A stretch of 64,000 nucleotides of DNA from UBA9732 sp963599445 (GCA_963599445.1 CAVBWZ010000012.1:1-64000), one strand, 5' to 3'. Counted from the first letter of the stretch, positions 32,134 to 41,405 are shown. Translations and numbers: made by a program. Notes: generated by a model not told the origin, from the letters alone.

Positions 32134-33681
32134 CTATGTGTATTGATGTGGGTTTTGAGCTTCGTTTACCTTTCTTCTCATTGATTCCATATCGTAGGTG
32201 GGTGGGATTGATTTCCTTCTTATGAGCTTTGCAGTGATGAGTGTGGTCGTTTCCAAGAAGACTACCGTTCCTGTCATGACGAAGTATGCTGGCCATCCGG
32301 CTTGTGGCAGGTTCGCAAAAGCTGAAAAGAGAGTGTAGAAAAGGCTATAGATGGTGTCACTTGCCCAAAGCAGCATTGGAAGTCTGCCAAGAGCCAGGAC
32401 GAGAAGACCTGTTGTCATTGATGCTGCCGCCAGAAGTCCTGCAAGGGGTGATATGAGTATCGCAATGGGATTCCATGAGCCTGTCGTGGCAATCTGGATT
32501 GGAGCGCAGAAGAGCAGAACAATGACCGAGGGCCAGAAGGGCGAGAGAGTTCGCTTTCCTGTGAAGACTGCGATTGGAGAATAGGAGAGATCCTGGAGGA
32601 ATACTATTGCCGTAACCGCTGCATAGCCATAGCAGTTGCCAAGGTCTACCATGGAGAAGGGAAAGAGCAGTGCTTGTATGAAGAACGCCGCACATAACCT
32701 GCGTTTTGCAGATTTCATATCCAACGCACCGTCAAACATATCACTGAACATTCCAAAGCAGAACATCATGGATGCTCTTAGAAGCGATGGTCTTGGACCT
32801 GCTGTGAATACAAACGCTCCAATAAGAAGGAATGACATGAACCTTGCAGCCATTTTGATTCTGTTTTTTCCAATTCCTTCAAGCAGCTTGCAGATTCCTG
32901 CAAGTATTCCAAGGTGCATTCCTGACAATGCCAGAACGTGGGAGCAGCCGCACTTTTGTGCAAGTTCCTTCAAAGGAAAGCCGTAGTCTTCGGACCTTCC
33001 CAATAGAAGCATGGCGCTCAGGAGGTCGGAATCCTGAGGTGAAGCTCTCGTCCCCAAAAAGGCTTCGCTTCCAAAGAGGCGTCTTTCCAACACTTCTATC
33101 AGCGATTCCCTTATGTCGTTGATTCTGTTTCGTTTGAGAACCTGCAGTTCTTCGAATATGAAAAGCTCATTGCTGAAACGTCCTGTGAGGCGTACCTTTA
33201 CGCCGTATGAGACGATGGACTTGGAGGAAGGAGGCTTTCCAATTGCCGTTGCAAGGCCGCTTGCCGTGGCTCTGTAGCTGTGTATGGAGCCGCAGGTGCT
33301 GACTTTGAGCTTTATCATATAGTTGCCTGACGTGGAGAACGATGAGTCCTGCACCAAGGTGCCTTCCAGAATGCAGACCGATTCTTTGGGGAGTGAAGTC
33401 CTTAGCTGCGCTTCCCTTGCTATGATTGATACCATGAACGCTGCGACTGCTATGAATATGATGCAGCGCAGCATCGACATGAAGTTGATGTTCTTTCTGT
33501 TTGTAGAGTTGCCTCTAAACAAAAGGGTGCCGGACGGGGCTAGGGAAACGGCTGCAGCGCCAAGGACCGCTGCCGCAAGCCCCATACCCCGTCCGGCGAT
33601 GGGAAAGTATGATGAGACGATGAGAAACAGAAAGGAGTGGGACAGAAGAAAGGTTTGGGGTAAGGTGTTTCTCACGCTCAT
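32134..33681 (-). CDS. comEC: ComEC/Rec2-type DNA uptake membrane protein
   Basis: A 515-residue polytopic protein with the ComEC hallmark HVLALSGMHLGILAG and the DLLSAMLLLGRSEDY segment before it. An N-terminal OB-like region (GTLVQDSS..., VRLTGRF) is present, but the C-terminal metallo-beta-lactamase-like nuclease domain found in many ComEC proteins is absent. ComEC forms the inner-membrane channel for single-stranded DNA during natural transformation. The ATG at 33681 is chosen because it directly precedes the hydrophobic start and sits 6 bases after a TATTCA box; there is no ribosome site, so the message may be leaderless. It is preceded by copy 3 of the shared motif. Confidence 0.82.
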   Translation of the reverse strand: MSVRNTLPQTFLLSHSFLFLIVSSYFPIAGRGMGLAAAVLGAAAVSLAPSGTLLFRGNSTNRKNINFMSMLRCIIFIAVAAFMVSIIAREAQLRTSLPKESVCILEGTLVQDSSFSTSGNYMIKLKVSTCGSIHSYRATASGLATAIGKPPSSKSIVSYGVKVRLTGRFSNELFIFEELQVLKRNRINDIRESLIEVLERRLFGSEAFLGTRASPQDSDLLSAMLLLGRSEDYGFPLKELAQKCGCSHVLALSGMHLGILAGICKLLEGIGKNRIKMAARFMSFLLIGAFVFTAGPRPSLLRASMMFCFGMFSDMFDGALDMKSAKRRLCAAFFIQALLFPFSMVDLGNCYGYAAVTAIVFLQDLSYSPIAVFTGKRTLSPFWPSVIVLLFCAPIQIATTGSWNPIAILISPLAGLLAAASMTTGLLVLALGRLPMLLWASDTIYSLFYTLFSAFANLPQAGWPAYFVMTGTVVFLETTTLITAKLIRRKSIPPTYDMESMRRKVNEAQNPHQYT

Positions 33682-33687
33682 ACAAAA

Positions 33688-33726
33688 TGAATACGTGGAA
33701 CTTGCAGCTTCCATTCACGGTTTTTG
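33688..33726 (-). promoter_or_regulatory. Copy 3 of shared upstream motif (before comEC)
   Basis: Minus strand: CCAAAAACCGTGAATGG, degenerate dyad GGAAGCTGCAAGTTCC, then ACGTATTCA (TATTCA at 33688-33693) and six bases to the ATG. Here the motif lies against the gene, so it probably includes the promoter. Confidence 0.65.
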
Positions 33727-33838
33727 GGTGTGTTTTCTTTGTTTTTAGCATAACTCAATGCAATGCAACGAAATAAAAATTCAAAAAATTTTTCGTGATA
33801 CCAGCGTGTGTACTTGAATACGTAGACGTTGGGTACAA

Positions 33839-33875
33839 TTGACTTGCACTGCACTGGTGCTTTAAACTCCAAGGG
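33839..33875 (+). promoter_or_regulatory. rsmA promoter, probably leaderless
   Basis: TTGACT (33839-33844), 18-base spacer, TAAACT (33863-33868), seven bases to the ATG at 33876. AAGGG directly abuts the ATG, too close to act as a ribosome site. TACAAT at 33834-33839 is an alternative -10. Confidence 0.5.
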
Positions 33876-34766
33876 ATGATTTGGGATTTTGACTACAGCT
33901 CAGTGTCCGCAATAGCAAAGCTACTCGAAGAGAACGGCCTTTCCATGACCAAGAAGTTTGGTCAGAACTTCCTTGTATCCCAGCAGGTGTTGGATAGGAT
34001 AGTCTCTCAGTGCGGGGACCTTGAAGGGAAAACCGTTTGGGAAGTAGGGCCTGGAATAGGGGCTTTGACCACAAAACTCCTCAAAGCGGGGGCTGTTGTG
34101 ACATCGTTTGAGATAGACCATGGCTTCTGTCGCATACTCAGGGAACAGGCTTACAGAGAAGAGCCCCGGTTCAGGCTCATAGAAGGCGATGCCCTCAAGA
34201 ACTGGAAGGAGCTATACAACAAGGAAGGCGCCCCCGATGTGATATGCGCAAATCTCCCGTACAACGTAGGCTCAATATTCATAGCCTCACTCATAGAAGG
34301 CCGCTGCGTTCCGCAGCGCATGGTCTATACCCTTCAGAGCGAGGTCGTGCAACGCATGTGCGCCAAGGTGGGTGGCGAGGATTACAGTGGCTTCACGGTT
34401 CTTACCAACATAGACTACGAGAACAGAGAGGCCTTTAGGATAAAGGCCGGTTGCTTCTTTCCACCTCCAAATGTGGACAGCTCGGTTGTTGTTATGCAGA
34501 GACGACAGGAAAAACTCGTACCTGAAGGACTCGTCCTCCGTTTCATATCGCTTGTACGGGTTCTGTTCTCGCAGAGAAGGAAGACTGTCAAGAACAACCT
34601 CAAGGGGATCGGTCTGACAAGCGATGAGCTTGAGAATGCGCTTTCGGCGGCTGGAATACCTTCAGGTGAACGTGCAGAAAAGCTTTCCATGGACCAGATG
34701 GTTACTTTGGCCCAGGAGCTTGAAGATGCGGCGTATCGCAGTCCCTCCAAGGAGGCATTTGAGTGA
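33876..34766 (+). CDS. rsmA: 16S rRNA dimethyladenosine transferase (KsgA)
   Basis: A 296-residue RsmA. It dimethylates two adjacent adenosines in helix 45 of 16S rRNA during 30S maturation. The opening LLEENGLSMTKKFGQNFLVSQQ is diagnostic. The SAM site is WEVGPGIGALT and the catalytic NLPYNV follows. The ATG at 33876 gives a start of normal length. The next gene, mtaB, begins at a GTG overlapping the stop (4-base overlap), so translation is coupled. Confidence 0.95.
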   Translation: MIWDFDYSSVSAIAKLLEENGLSMTKKFGQNFLVSQQVLDRIVSQCGDLEGKTVWEVGPGIGALTTKLLKAGAVVTSFEIDHGFCRILREQAYREEPRFRLIEGDALKNWKELYNKEGAPDVICANLPYNVGSIFIASLIEGRCVPQRMVYTLQSEVVQRMCAKVGGEDYSGFTVLTNIDYENREAFRIKAGCFFPPPNVDSSVVVMQRRQEKLVPEGLVLRFISLVRVLFSQRRKTVKNNLKGIGLTSDELENALSAAGIPSGERAEKLSMDQMVTLAQELEDAAYRSPSKEAFE

Positions 34767-36136
34767 ACCTATACATCTACACCCTTGGTTGCCGCTTGAA
34801 CCAGTGCGAGAGCGAGGCCGTGGCGGAATCCTTTGAGAAGAGCGGACATGAAGTCCTGAAGCAGTTCGACAACGGATTCGATGGTAGCGGGAAGGTCGCA
34901 GACCTTGTCATTGTAAATACCTGTACCGTAACGAGCAAGGCGGAGCAGAAGGCTCGCCGTATGATACGGCTCTTTGCTGCAAAGTGCCCTGTCCTTGTGA
35001 CTGGGTGCTATGCCCAGATGGCTGCAAACGAAATCGAAAGGCTTGCCCCAAATGTGGTGGTTCTTCCTCTCTCCCGCAAGCCTGAACTCCTGAGCCTGTC
35101 GCAATTTCTGGAAGGCAGACTCTGCGAATGCTCGCAGCATGCCCTTCTTCACACCCATGAAGCATCCCATCATGCTCTTCTTGAGGCCCTCCGTGAATTT
35201 GCAAGCCTCAAGGTCCCTTTGGGGGAAAACTGCCCTAAGGAGAACAGGTTCGACTATGCACCAAGCGGGTTTACATACCACTGCCGTTCCTATCTCAAGG
35301 TCCAGGACGGGTGCGACAACAACTGCGGCTACTGCCGTGTCCACATAGCCCGCGGACCATCGTCCTTCCTCGATGCGGACATAGCCGTCCAAAGGGCACT
35401 TGAAATAGAACGACGAGGCTATCACGAGATAGTCCTGACCGGTGTGAACCTTACGATGTACGACCACAATGGAAGGGGATTGGGTGGCCTGATGGAGAAA
35501 CTTCTCAAGAATCTAGGCCAGGATATGCGTTTTAGGCTATCGTCCATGGAACCTGACAATGTGGACGACCTCCTGCTTGAGCAGCTTGCAGACCTTCGTG
35601 TGCAGCCTCATTTCCACATTCCAATCCAAAGCGCAGCGCCAAAGGTCATGGCAAGGATAAACCGCAACTACAGCCTTGAACACCTTGAGTACGTGGTCAA
35701 AAGGCTAAGGGAGATAAAGGACGATCCGTTCCTTGCGTGCGACATAATCACCGGCCTTCCGGCTGAGGGGGATGAAGAGTTCGAGCAGACCCGTAGGTTC
35801 CTCGTGGACAACGGCTTTGCCATGATGCACGTCTTCCCTTTCAGTCCTCGCCCGAACACTGCACTTGAGAAGGCCAAGGACAAGGCCCCTGAAAGCGTGA
35901 GGGACGAACGCGCAGCAGTCCTAAGGGCCCTTGCCTTGGAGATGAACCAACGCTATCTGGAACGCCAGGTCGGAAAGCCCGCGGAGGTCATCCTTGAAGA
36001 GAACAGAAACGGCACTTGGTATGGCCTCACCGGCAACTACATGCGCGTAAAGGCCGATTCCATAGGGCAATCCGCAAAATGCGGAGACCTTGTGAGTGGT
36101 GTTGTAACTTTAACCAATACAGTGAGTTGCAAGTGA
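34763..36136 (+). CDS. mtaB: tRNA (N6-threonylcarbamoyladenosine 37) methylthiotransferase MtaB
   Basis: A 457-residue radical-SAM methylthiotransferase that converts t6A37 to ms2t6A37 in ANN-decoding tRNAs. The N-terminal cluster ligands are in LGCRLNQCE, NTCTVT and TGCYAQ, and the radical-SAM CxxxCxxC is in DGCDNNCGYC. A C-terminal TRAM-like segment follows. The LGCRLNQCESE phrase is characteristic of MtaB rather than MiaB. It starts with a GTG that overlaps the rsmA stop. Confidence 0.92.
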   Translation: MNLYIYTLGCRLNQCESEAVAESFEKSGHEVLKQFDNGFDGSGKVADLVIVNTCTVTSKAEQKARRMIRLFAAKCPVLVTGCYAQMAANEIERLAPNVVVLPLSRKPELLSLSQFLEGRLCECSQHALLHTHEASHHALLEALREFASLKVPLGENCPKENRFDYAPSGFTYHCRSYLKVQDGCDNNCGYCRVHIARGPSSFLDADIAVQRALEIERRGYHEIVLTGVNLTMYDHNGRGLGGLMEKLLKNLGQDMRFRLSSMEPDNVDDLLLEQLADLRVQPHFHIPIQSAAPKVMARINRNYSLEHLEYVVKRLREIKDDPFLACDIITGLPAEGDEEFEQTRRFLVDNGFAMMHVFPFSPRPNTALEKAKDKAPESVRDERAAVLRALALEMNQRYLERQVGKPAEVILEENRNGTWYGLTGNYMRVKADSIGQSAKCGDLVSGVVTLTNTVSCK

Positions 36137-36148
36137 AATACTGGTAAG

Positions 36149-36177
36149 TTGCAACTGCCTTTATATTGGTGTAGCAT
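36149..36177 (+). promoter_or_regulatory. Promoter of the E2-like gene
   Basis: TTGCAA (36149-36154), 17-base spacer, TAGCAT (36172-36177). A related TTGCAA copy lies 22 bases upstream. Confidence 0.5.
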
Positions 36178-36219
36178 TAGTACGAAATGCGTGAAATCTA
36201 CTAAAGAGGAAAAAGCTAG

Positions 36220-37146
36220 ATGAAGAGAAAAGACGGAACAAGGGTCAAAGATGCAGATCCAATGTACTGTATCGTTCCATACATAATGAACAAGCGCTAC
36301 GACGCAATGAACATGATTACATTGGACATCCCTGTCATGCCAATAAAGAAGTACCTTAGGGAGAAGAGGCAGGAAGGGAAGTTCGTAAGCCATCTTGGAA
36401 TCGTCGTGGCAACATACCTTAGGACCGTGTGCAAGTATCCTCTTCTCAACAGGTTCATAGTCAACAAGAAGATATACGACCGCAAGAACTTCGATGTGGC
36501 CATGGTCGTCCTCAAGGAGGGCGACGGGGACATGGAAGGTACGATGAGCAAGATACGCTTCGACCTCAGCGACAACATCTTCCAGGTCCAGGAGAAGATA
36601 GACCACTACATAGAGGAGAACCGCAAGGAGACGAACAAGAACTCCACGGACAAGCTCATCAAGAAGCTCCTGAAGATCCCAGGTCTTGCGAACTTTGGCG
36701 TAGGGCTTTTCAAGTGGATGGACAGACGCGGCATCCTCCCTATGAGCGTAATAGATGCAAGTCCTTTCCACACAAGTCTTACCGTGTCAAATCTTGCCAG
36801 TATAAAGACCAACCACATCTACCACCACTGCTATGAGTTTGGAACCACCAGCGTGTTCATAACCATGGGTAATGCAAGGGAGGTCGCCTTTAGGGAGAAG
36901 GGCGAAATCGTGTTCAAGACCTGCCTTCCCCTTGGTGTTGTAATGGACGAGAGGATATGCAGCGGACATTATTTTGCATCGGCGTTCCAGAACATGAAGC
37001 GCTATTTCGCCAATCCTTCGCTTCTTGAAATGTCTCCAGAAGAGGAGAAGGCCTACGAGGAGAGGCTGAGCGAAGGAAAGGAAAGTAAGGCCGATGATTC
37101 CATGGAGGCTTCCAGTGGAGAGGTTTTGGTTACAAGAGGTATCTGA
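36220..37146 (+). CDS. Stand-alone 2-oxoacid dehydrogenase E2-like acyltransferase domain, catalytic motif altered
   Basis: A 308-residue protein corresponding to the E2 (chloramphenicol acetyltransferase-fold) catalytic domain without lipoyl or E1-binding domains. The fold is indicated by HLGIVVATYLRTVCKYPLLNRFIVNKKIY and by TTSVFITMGN, followed by LPLGVVMDERICSGHYFASAFQ. In E2 enzymes the last segment reads DHRVIDG, with catalytic His and Asp. Here the corresponding residues are Glu244 and Ser248, so the standard transacylase mechanism looks lost. GAGGA lies 10 bases before the ATG. It precedes birA, whose product modifies biotin carriers. Role unknown. Confidence 0.75.
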   Translation: MKRKDGTRVKDADPMYCIVPYIMNKRYDAMNMITLDIPVMPIKKYLREKRQEGKFVSHLGIVVATYLRTVCKYPLLNRFIVNKKIYDRKNFDVAMVVLKEGDGDMEGTMSKIRFDLSDNIFQVQEKIDHYIEENRKETNKNSTDKLIKKLLKIPGLANFGVGLFKWMDRRGILPMSVIDASPFHTSLTVSNLASIKTNHIYHHCYEFGTTSVFITMGNAREVAFREKGEIVFKTCLPLGVVMDERICSGHYFASAFQNMKRYFANPSLLEMSPEEEKAYEERLSEGKESKADDSMEASSGEVLVTRGI

Positions 37147-37987
37147 CGCCGTTTGTCCTGGTGAATATGAAGTTCCAAGGGACCTTGCCATAGAGCTCCA
37201 TGAACTTGAATGCACAGGTTCCACGAATGCAATCCTCATGGAGATGGCCCGTAGCGGCGCTTCCATTGGAACCGTTGTCTGGGCCCACAGGCAGGAGGGT
37301 GGAAGAGGGCGTCTTGGACGTTCCTTCTCGTCTCCTGTTGGAGGTGTCTACATAAGCATGCTTGTGCCTTGTCCGCGTGACCCCAAGGACATCGGTTTTG
37401 CATTGACTGCAAAGGCCGGTGTTGCGGTGAGGCGTGCAATCAGGGACGTGTGCGGTGTCCAGTGTGGCATAAAATGGGTCAACGACATAGTGCTGGACGG
37501 CCTTAAGGTGTGCGGGATTCTTGCCCAAATGGTTGCACGTGAAGAAGGAAACGTCGTGGTCGTGGGCATTGGCGTGAACTATGCAACGCCGTTGTCGTGC
37601 TTTGCAGAGGACCTCAAAGGCGTTGTCGGCTCTTTGTACGATGCGGACAAGGTGCCAGCCAAGGACGTGCCTTCCATGCGAAGCTTCGTGATGGCACTTG
37701 TTGCAAACCTGTACGGCCTTGTGTGCGGCAGAGAGCTTTGTGGTTGCGCTGAAGGCCAAACCATGGAAAACGGTGTGAAAAGCGAGCCTAAATGGCTTTG
37801 CGAATACAAAGGCTCTAGCACAATTCTGGGAAACGAAGTAAAAATAATCCAAGCGGGAGCTGTCGTAGGCGAGGGGCGTGCCGTCCTGATAGACGATGAC
37901 TGCCACCTTCACGTATTGTGCGACGATGGGCGTGAGATTGTCCTTTCCACGGGAGAGGTGAGCGTCAGGAAGAGAGGTTTGAGATGA
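37115..37987 (+). CDS. birA: Biotin-[acetyl-CoA-carboxylase] ligase
   Basis: A 290-residue monofunctional biotin protein ligase that attaches biotin to carboxyl-carrier proteins. The adenylate-binding loop GGRGRLGRSFSS and the KWVNDIVLDGLKVCGIL segment are intact. There is no N-terminal winged helix, so it is not a repressor. The GTG at 37115 is preferred because GGAGG lies 6 bases before it. The gene overlaps the end of the E2-like gene by 32 bases and its own stop overlaps the argS start, which indicates a tightly coupled operon. Confidence 0.9.
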   Translation: MERFWLQEVSDAVCPGEYEVPRDLAIELHELECTGSTNAILMEMARSGASIGTVVWAHRQEGGRGRLGRSFSSPVGGVYISMLVPCPRDPKDIGFALTAKAGVAVRRAIRDVCGVQCGIKWVNDIVLDGLKVCGILAQMVAREEGNVVVVGIGVNYATPLSCFAEDLKGVVGSLYDADKVPAKDVPSMRSFVMALVANLYGLVCGRELCGCAEGQTMENGVKSEPKWLCEYKGSSTILGNEVKIIQAGAVVGEGRAVLIDDDCHLHVLCDDGREIVLSTGEVSVRKRGLR

Positions 37988-39837
37988 TAAACAAGGAAGA
38001 ATGGAAGAGTTTGGTTCAGAACACCTTGCAGGTGATGTACGAGGAGAGCGGACATGAAGGTGCGCTTTCGCCTGTCGTTCTGCAGGTCCCTCCAAAGCCT
38101 GAGATGGGAGACCTTGCGTTCCCTCTCTTTGCATATGCAAAGGCCTTCTCGAAGGCTCCAAACATCCTTGCTCAGGAGCTGAGTTCAAGGATCAATGCAC
38201 TTCCCAGCGGCTCGAACGCATCCGAACAGGACGTTTCCAAACCAGATGGCGAGGCGTTCGCCCTTGGTCCATACATGAACGTAAGGGTGAACATGGACGA
38301 TGTCGTCTCCCAGATGTACGAAAAGATAAAGACCAGCGGTGCTTCCTACGGACACACGGACCTTCTTGGCGCAAAGAAGGTCATGATAGAGTTCAGCTGC
38401 CCAAACACCAACAAGCCGCTTCACCTTGGACATGTGAGAAACGACTGCATAGGCCAGAGCATGAGCCAGATCCTCAAGGCCTGCGGTGCCAACGTCATGA
38501 AGGTGAACCTCATAAACAACCGTGGTGTGCATATATGCAAGTCCATGCTTGCGTACCAGAAGTTCGGCAACGGGGAGACCCCTCAGTCATCGGGCATAAA
38601 AGGCGACCACCTTGTTGGCAACTACTACGTGCGCTTTGCACAATGGGAGTCGGACGAACTCAAGAAGGACACAGAGGCCAACATTGCAAAGGGAATGTCC
38701 GAGGAAGACGCAAAGGCCCTTGCCAAGAAGGAGAACGGTCCTGACATGGAAGCCCAGGCTATGCTTCGCAAGTGGGAGCAGGGCGACCCTCAGGTCATGG
38801 AGCTGTGGAAGCTTATGAACGGCTGGACCCTCGATGGCGTTGCACAGACATACGAACGCACAGGCATAAGCTTTGACAAATACTACTACGAAAGCGATAC
38901 GTACAAGCTTGGAAAGGACAAGGTCCTCGAAGGGCTTGAAAGGGGCATCTTCCAAAAGGCCGACGACGGTTCCATATACATAGACAACTCCGATATAGGC
39001 CTTGATCGCAAGATCCTCCTAAGGCGTGACGGCACGTCCATCTACATCACACAGGACATTGGAACGGCAATCAACAGGCATGAGGACTGGCCTTTCGACA
39101 GCCTTATCTACGTTGTTGCAAGCGAGCAGAACTACCACTTCAAGGTCCTATTCCACGTCTTGGACAAACTTGGATACTCGTGGGCCAAGGATCTCCACCA
39201 CCTTTCATACGGTATGGTATTCCTACCTGAAGGCAAGATGAAGAGCCGCGAAGGCACGGTCGTGGATGCAGACGACCTCATCCAGTCCCTCACCGATATG
39301 GCAAAGGAGCAGATTCTTGAGAAGGGCCGCGAGGACGATCTCGACGATGTTGACGAAACGGCACACAAAATAGCCCTTGGAGCTCTGGACTACTACATCC
39401 TTCAGTTCAATCCAAGCAAGGACTTCGTCTTCAATCCAAAGGAGTCCCTCTCCTTCAACGGCAACACCGGGCCATACCTTCAGTACATGGGGGCCCGCAT
39501 CTCATCAATGCTCAGAAAGTACGACGAGGTGGCCTATCGTGACGTGGCGTTCAATCCCGCCGTGCTCTCCCTTGAGGACGAACGCGAAATGCTCAAGATG
39601 CTCGCTTCCTTCCCTGAAGTCGTGGGCAAAGCCTGCAAACAGTACGATCCAAGCATCGTGTGCGCCTTCCTATACGACCTCTCCAAACGGTTCTCACACT
39701 GGTACCACGACAACCAGATCCTCAAGGCCGATACCCCTGAGCTTGTCAAAGCCCGTGTATCACTATGCGAGATGGTGCTCCAGGTCATGAGGAACGCATT
39801 CGACCTCGTAGGAATTCCGTTCCTAGAGAAGATGTGA
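37984..39837 (+). CDS. argS: Arginyl-tRNA synthetase
   Basis: A 617-residue class I ArgRS. The N-terminal additional domain is recognisable (PPKPEMGDLAFPLFAYAK). The HIGH motif is PLHLGHVRND, the KMSKS counterpart is EGKMKSREGTVV, and the DALR-type anticodon-binding helix bundle ends the protein. The ATG at 37984 overlaps the birA stop (ATGA) with GAGAGG before it. A strong terminator follows at 39868. Confidence 0.96.
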   Translation: MINKEEWKSLVQNTLQVMYEESGHEGALSPVVLQVPPKPEMGDLAFPLFAYAKAFSKAPNILAQELSSRINALPSGSNASEQDVSKPDGEAFALGPYMNVRVNMDDVVSQMYEKIKTSGASYGHTDLLGAKKVMIEFSCPNTNKPLHLGHVRNDCIGQSMSQILKACGANVMKVNLINNRGVHICKSMLAYQKFGNGETPQSSGIKGDHLVGNYYVRFAQWESDELKKDTEANIAKGMSEEDAKALAKKENGPDMEAQAMLRKWEQGDPQVMELWKLMNGWTLDGVAQTYERTGISFDKYYYESDTYKLGKDKVLEGLERGIFQKADDGSIYIDNSDIGLDRKILLRRDGTSIYITQDIGTAINRHEDWPFDSLIYVVASEQNYHFKVLFHVLDKLGYSWAKDLHHLSYGMVFLPEGKMKSREGTVVDADDLIQSLTDMAKEQILEKGREDDLDDVDETAHKIALGALDYYILQFNPSKDFVFNPKESLSFNGNTGPYLQYMGARISSMLRKYDEVAYRDVAFNPAVLSLEDEREMLKMLASFPEVVGKACKQYDPSIVCAFLYDLSKRFSHWYHDNQILKADTPELVKARVSLCEMVLQVMRNAFDLVGIPFLEKM

Positions 39838-39867
39838 GCGCTGAATAGGCAATACGCGATAATACAT

Positions 39868-39900
39868 GGGCCGCTCCTTTGAGCGGCCTTGTGCTTTTTA
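39868..39900 (+). terminator. argS terminator
   Basis: GGCCGCTC pairs with GAGCGGCC around CTTT, followed by TTGTGCTTTTT. Confidence 0.88.
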
Positions 39901-39920
39901 TGGATTATGTCAATTGATTC

Positions 39921-40245
39921 GGCTCTTCACGCTTTTTCCGGGATGAATCCCTGACGGGGGGGGGTGAGGTGCCATCATGGGGGAGTGAAGAGCATGTCCG
40001 AAATGACATGAAAACAGTGAAAAAGCGCTTTTCTAGGCAAAACCATGCACACAGACAACTAAAGCAAGGTCTTTTATGTCATCATGCATGTCATGCGAGG
40101 CGCCTTGTTGGAGTAAAGGAAGGACGATGATGCAGGAAGTTGCCCATAGAAGTCCGTTCCAAGCGCTTTATGGGCAACTAAGTGCCCATAAATGCAGAAA
40201 AAAGGGAATTTATGGGTAACTTTCCGACCCTTCTGTGAAATCGTC
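39921..40245 (-). mobile_element. Decayed MITE-like element 4
   Basis: It starts with GGCTCTTCACG as in element 3 and contains the same ~110-bp core as element 3 (40001-40104 versus 59779-59873), including the inner inverted pair ATGACATGAAA / TTTTATGTCAT. The right end is degenerate (CCGACCCTTCTGTGAAATC near 40224-40242). A G9 run lies at 39956-39964. An outward-facing TGAAGAGC at 39986-39993 may be a second, internal end. No gene is seen in 39838-40283. Confidence 0.5.
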
Positions 40246-40283
40246 CGTAGAATCTACATACGTCTGCAAGTTGGATTTTCATG

Positions 40284-40895
40284 CTATACGGAGAAACCGT
40301 TGTTTGTCTTGACTTCAAACAGCATCAGTAGGTTGTCCACGAGGCGGTTGAGCTCCCAGTCCGTGTCTTCACAGCCTAAGGCTGTGGCCGCCTCCTGTGT
40401 GGCTGCGAGCTTTGCAAGACAGTTCTGGACCGCACTTGAGAAAAGCTCCCCTGCGGCATCGGTGTCTGGAATGTTCAGCCAACTGCGCTGTACGCAGTAT
40501 TCGAGCGCCACTTTGACTCGGGCTGTGATCATGGACTCAAGCCCGTGCGCTGCAGAGGCGAAGCCTTTGTCGTAGAGCCTTTGCTGCTGGACCACAGCGT
40601 AGTAGTGGGAAAGCGGTGGCTCAGCGAACGTTTCAATGAAGCTTTCAATCAACGAGACTAAAAGCTCCTGGGCGTCCTTTGCCTTGAAATCAACCAGAAA
40701 CGTCTTCTTTGCAAGTATGTCATGGCAGTGGTCCATCATGCTTTGGATTATATCGTCCTTGCTTTTGAAGTGGCTGTAGAGGCTGGACTTCCTAAGCCCT
40801 GTCGCTGTCGCTATGTCAAGGATGCTTACGTTTGCAAGACCCTTTTCGCAACCAAGCTCCAGCGTCTTTAGGATTATGTCTTCGTTCGTGTTCAT
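40284..40895 (-). CDS. TetR/AcrR family regulator
   Basis: A 203-residue regulator with an HTH reading VSILDIATATGLRKSSLYSHFKSKDDI near residues 24-50. The C-terminal ligand domain is unassigned. The start is supported by AGGAGA before the ATG at 40895. Its promoter contains a perfect palindrome (40963-40980) inside the -35/-10 spacer, so it is probably autorepressed. No efflux gene lies beside it; the neighbour on the other strand is rplU, so its target is not evident. Confidence 0.87.
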   Translation of the reverse strand: MNTNEDIILKTLELGCEKGLANVSILDIATATGLRKSSLYSHFKSKDDIIQSMMDHCHDILAKKTFLVDFKAKDAQELLVSLIESFIETFAEPPLSHYYAVVQQQRLYDKGFASAAHGLESMITARVKVALEYCVQRSWLNIPDTDAAGELFSSAVQNCLAKLAATQEAATALGCEDTDWELNRLVDNLLMLFEVKTNNGFSV

Positions 40896-40954
40896 TGTCG
40901 TTTCTCCTGTATTTTGGTGGACACCTTCAAGTCCTCTTGAAGTCCTATATCACC

Positions 40955-40984
40955 AATATATGCGAACGAATGTTCGTTCGTCAA
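40955..40984 (-). promoter_or_regulatory. Promoter and operator of the 40284 TetR gene
   Basis: Minus-strand TTGACG (40979-40984), 18-base spacer, TATATT (40955-40960). The spacer holds CGAACGAA-TG-TTCGTTCG (40963-40980), a perfect inverted repeat. Confidence 0.75.
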
Positions 40985-41081
40985 GAGCGTTTTCCCGCAT
41001 TTTCCAATGGAATGCTATGGAACAAGGACATCGGTTTTGGGTATAAAGCCAAGGAAATCAAATTTTAAGGATGTGTTTTCA

Positions 41082-41393
41082 ATGTACGCACTCGTAGAAA
41101 TTCTTGGAAAGCAGTACAAGGCAGAAGAAGGAAAGTCCATCCAGGTCGATCTCGTCAAGGCTGAGGTCGGCGGGACAGTAACATACGATTCCGTCCTTGC
41201 AGTTGTCAAAGAAGATGAAGTCAAGTTTGGCGCTCCATACGTTGAAGGTGCCAGCATTGTAGCCACACTCGAGTCCAACATCAAGGACGGCAAGGTTCGT
41301 GTCTACAAGTTCCGCAGGAGAAAGGGATATCGCAGGACCCAGGGTCATCGTCAGCAGTATTCCATTCTCAAGATCGAAAAGATCAACGCTTAA
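41082..41393 (+). CDS. rplU: 50S ribosomal protein L21
   Basis: A 103-residue L21. The opening MYALVEILGKQYKAEEGK and the C-terminal KFRRRKGYRRTQGHRQQY match the family. AAGGAT precedes the ATG. It heads the conserved rplU-rpmA-obg cluster. Confidence 0.97.
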   Translation: MYALVEILGKQYKAEEGKSIQVDLVKAEVGGTVTYDSVLAVVKEDEVKFGAPYVEGASIVATLESNIKDGKVRVYKFRRRKGYRRTQGHRQQYSILKIEKINA

Positions 41394-41405
41394 GGGAGGC
41401 AATCA

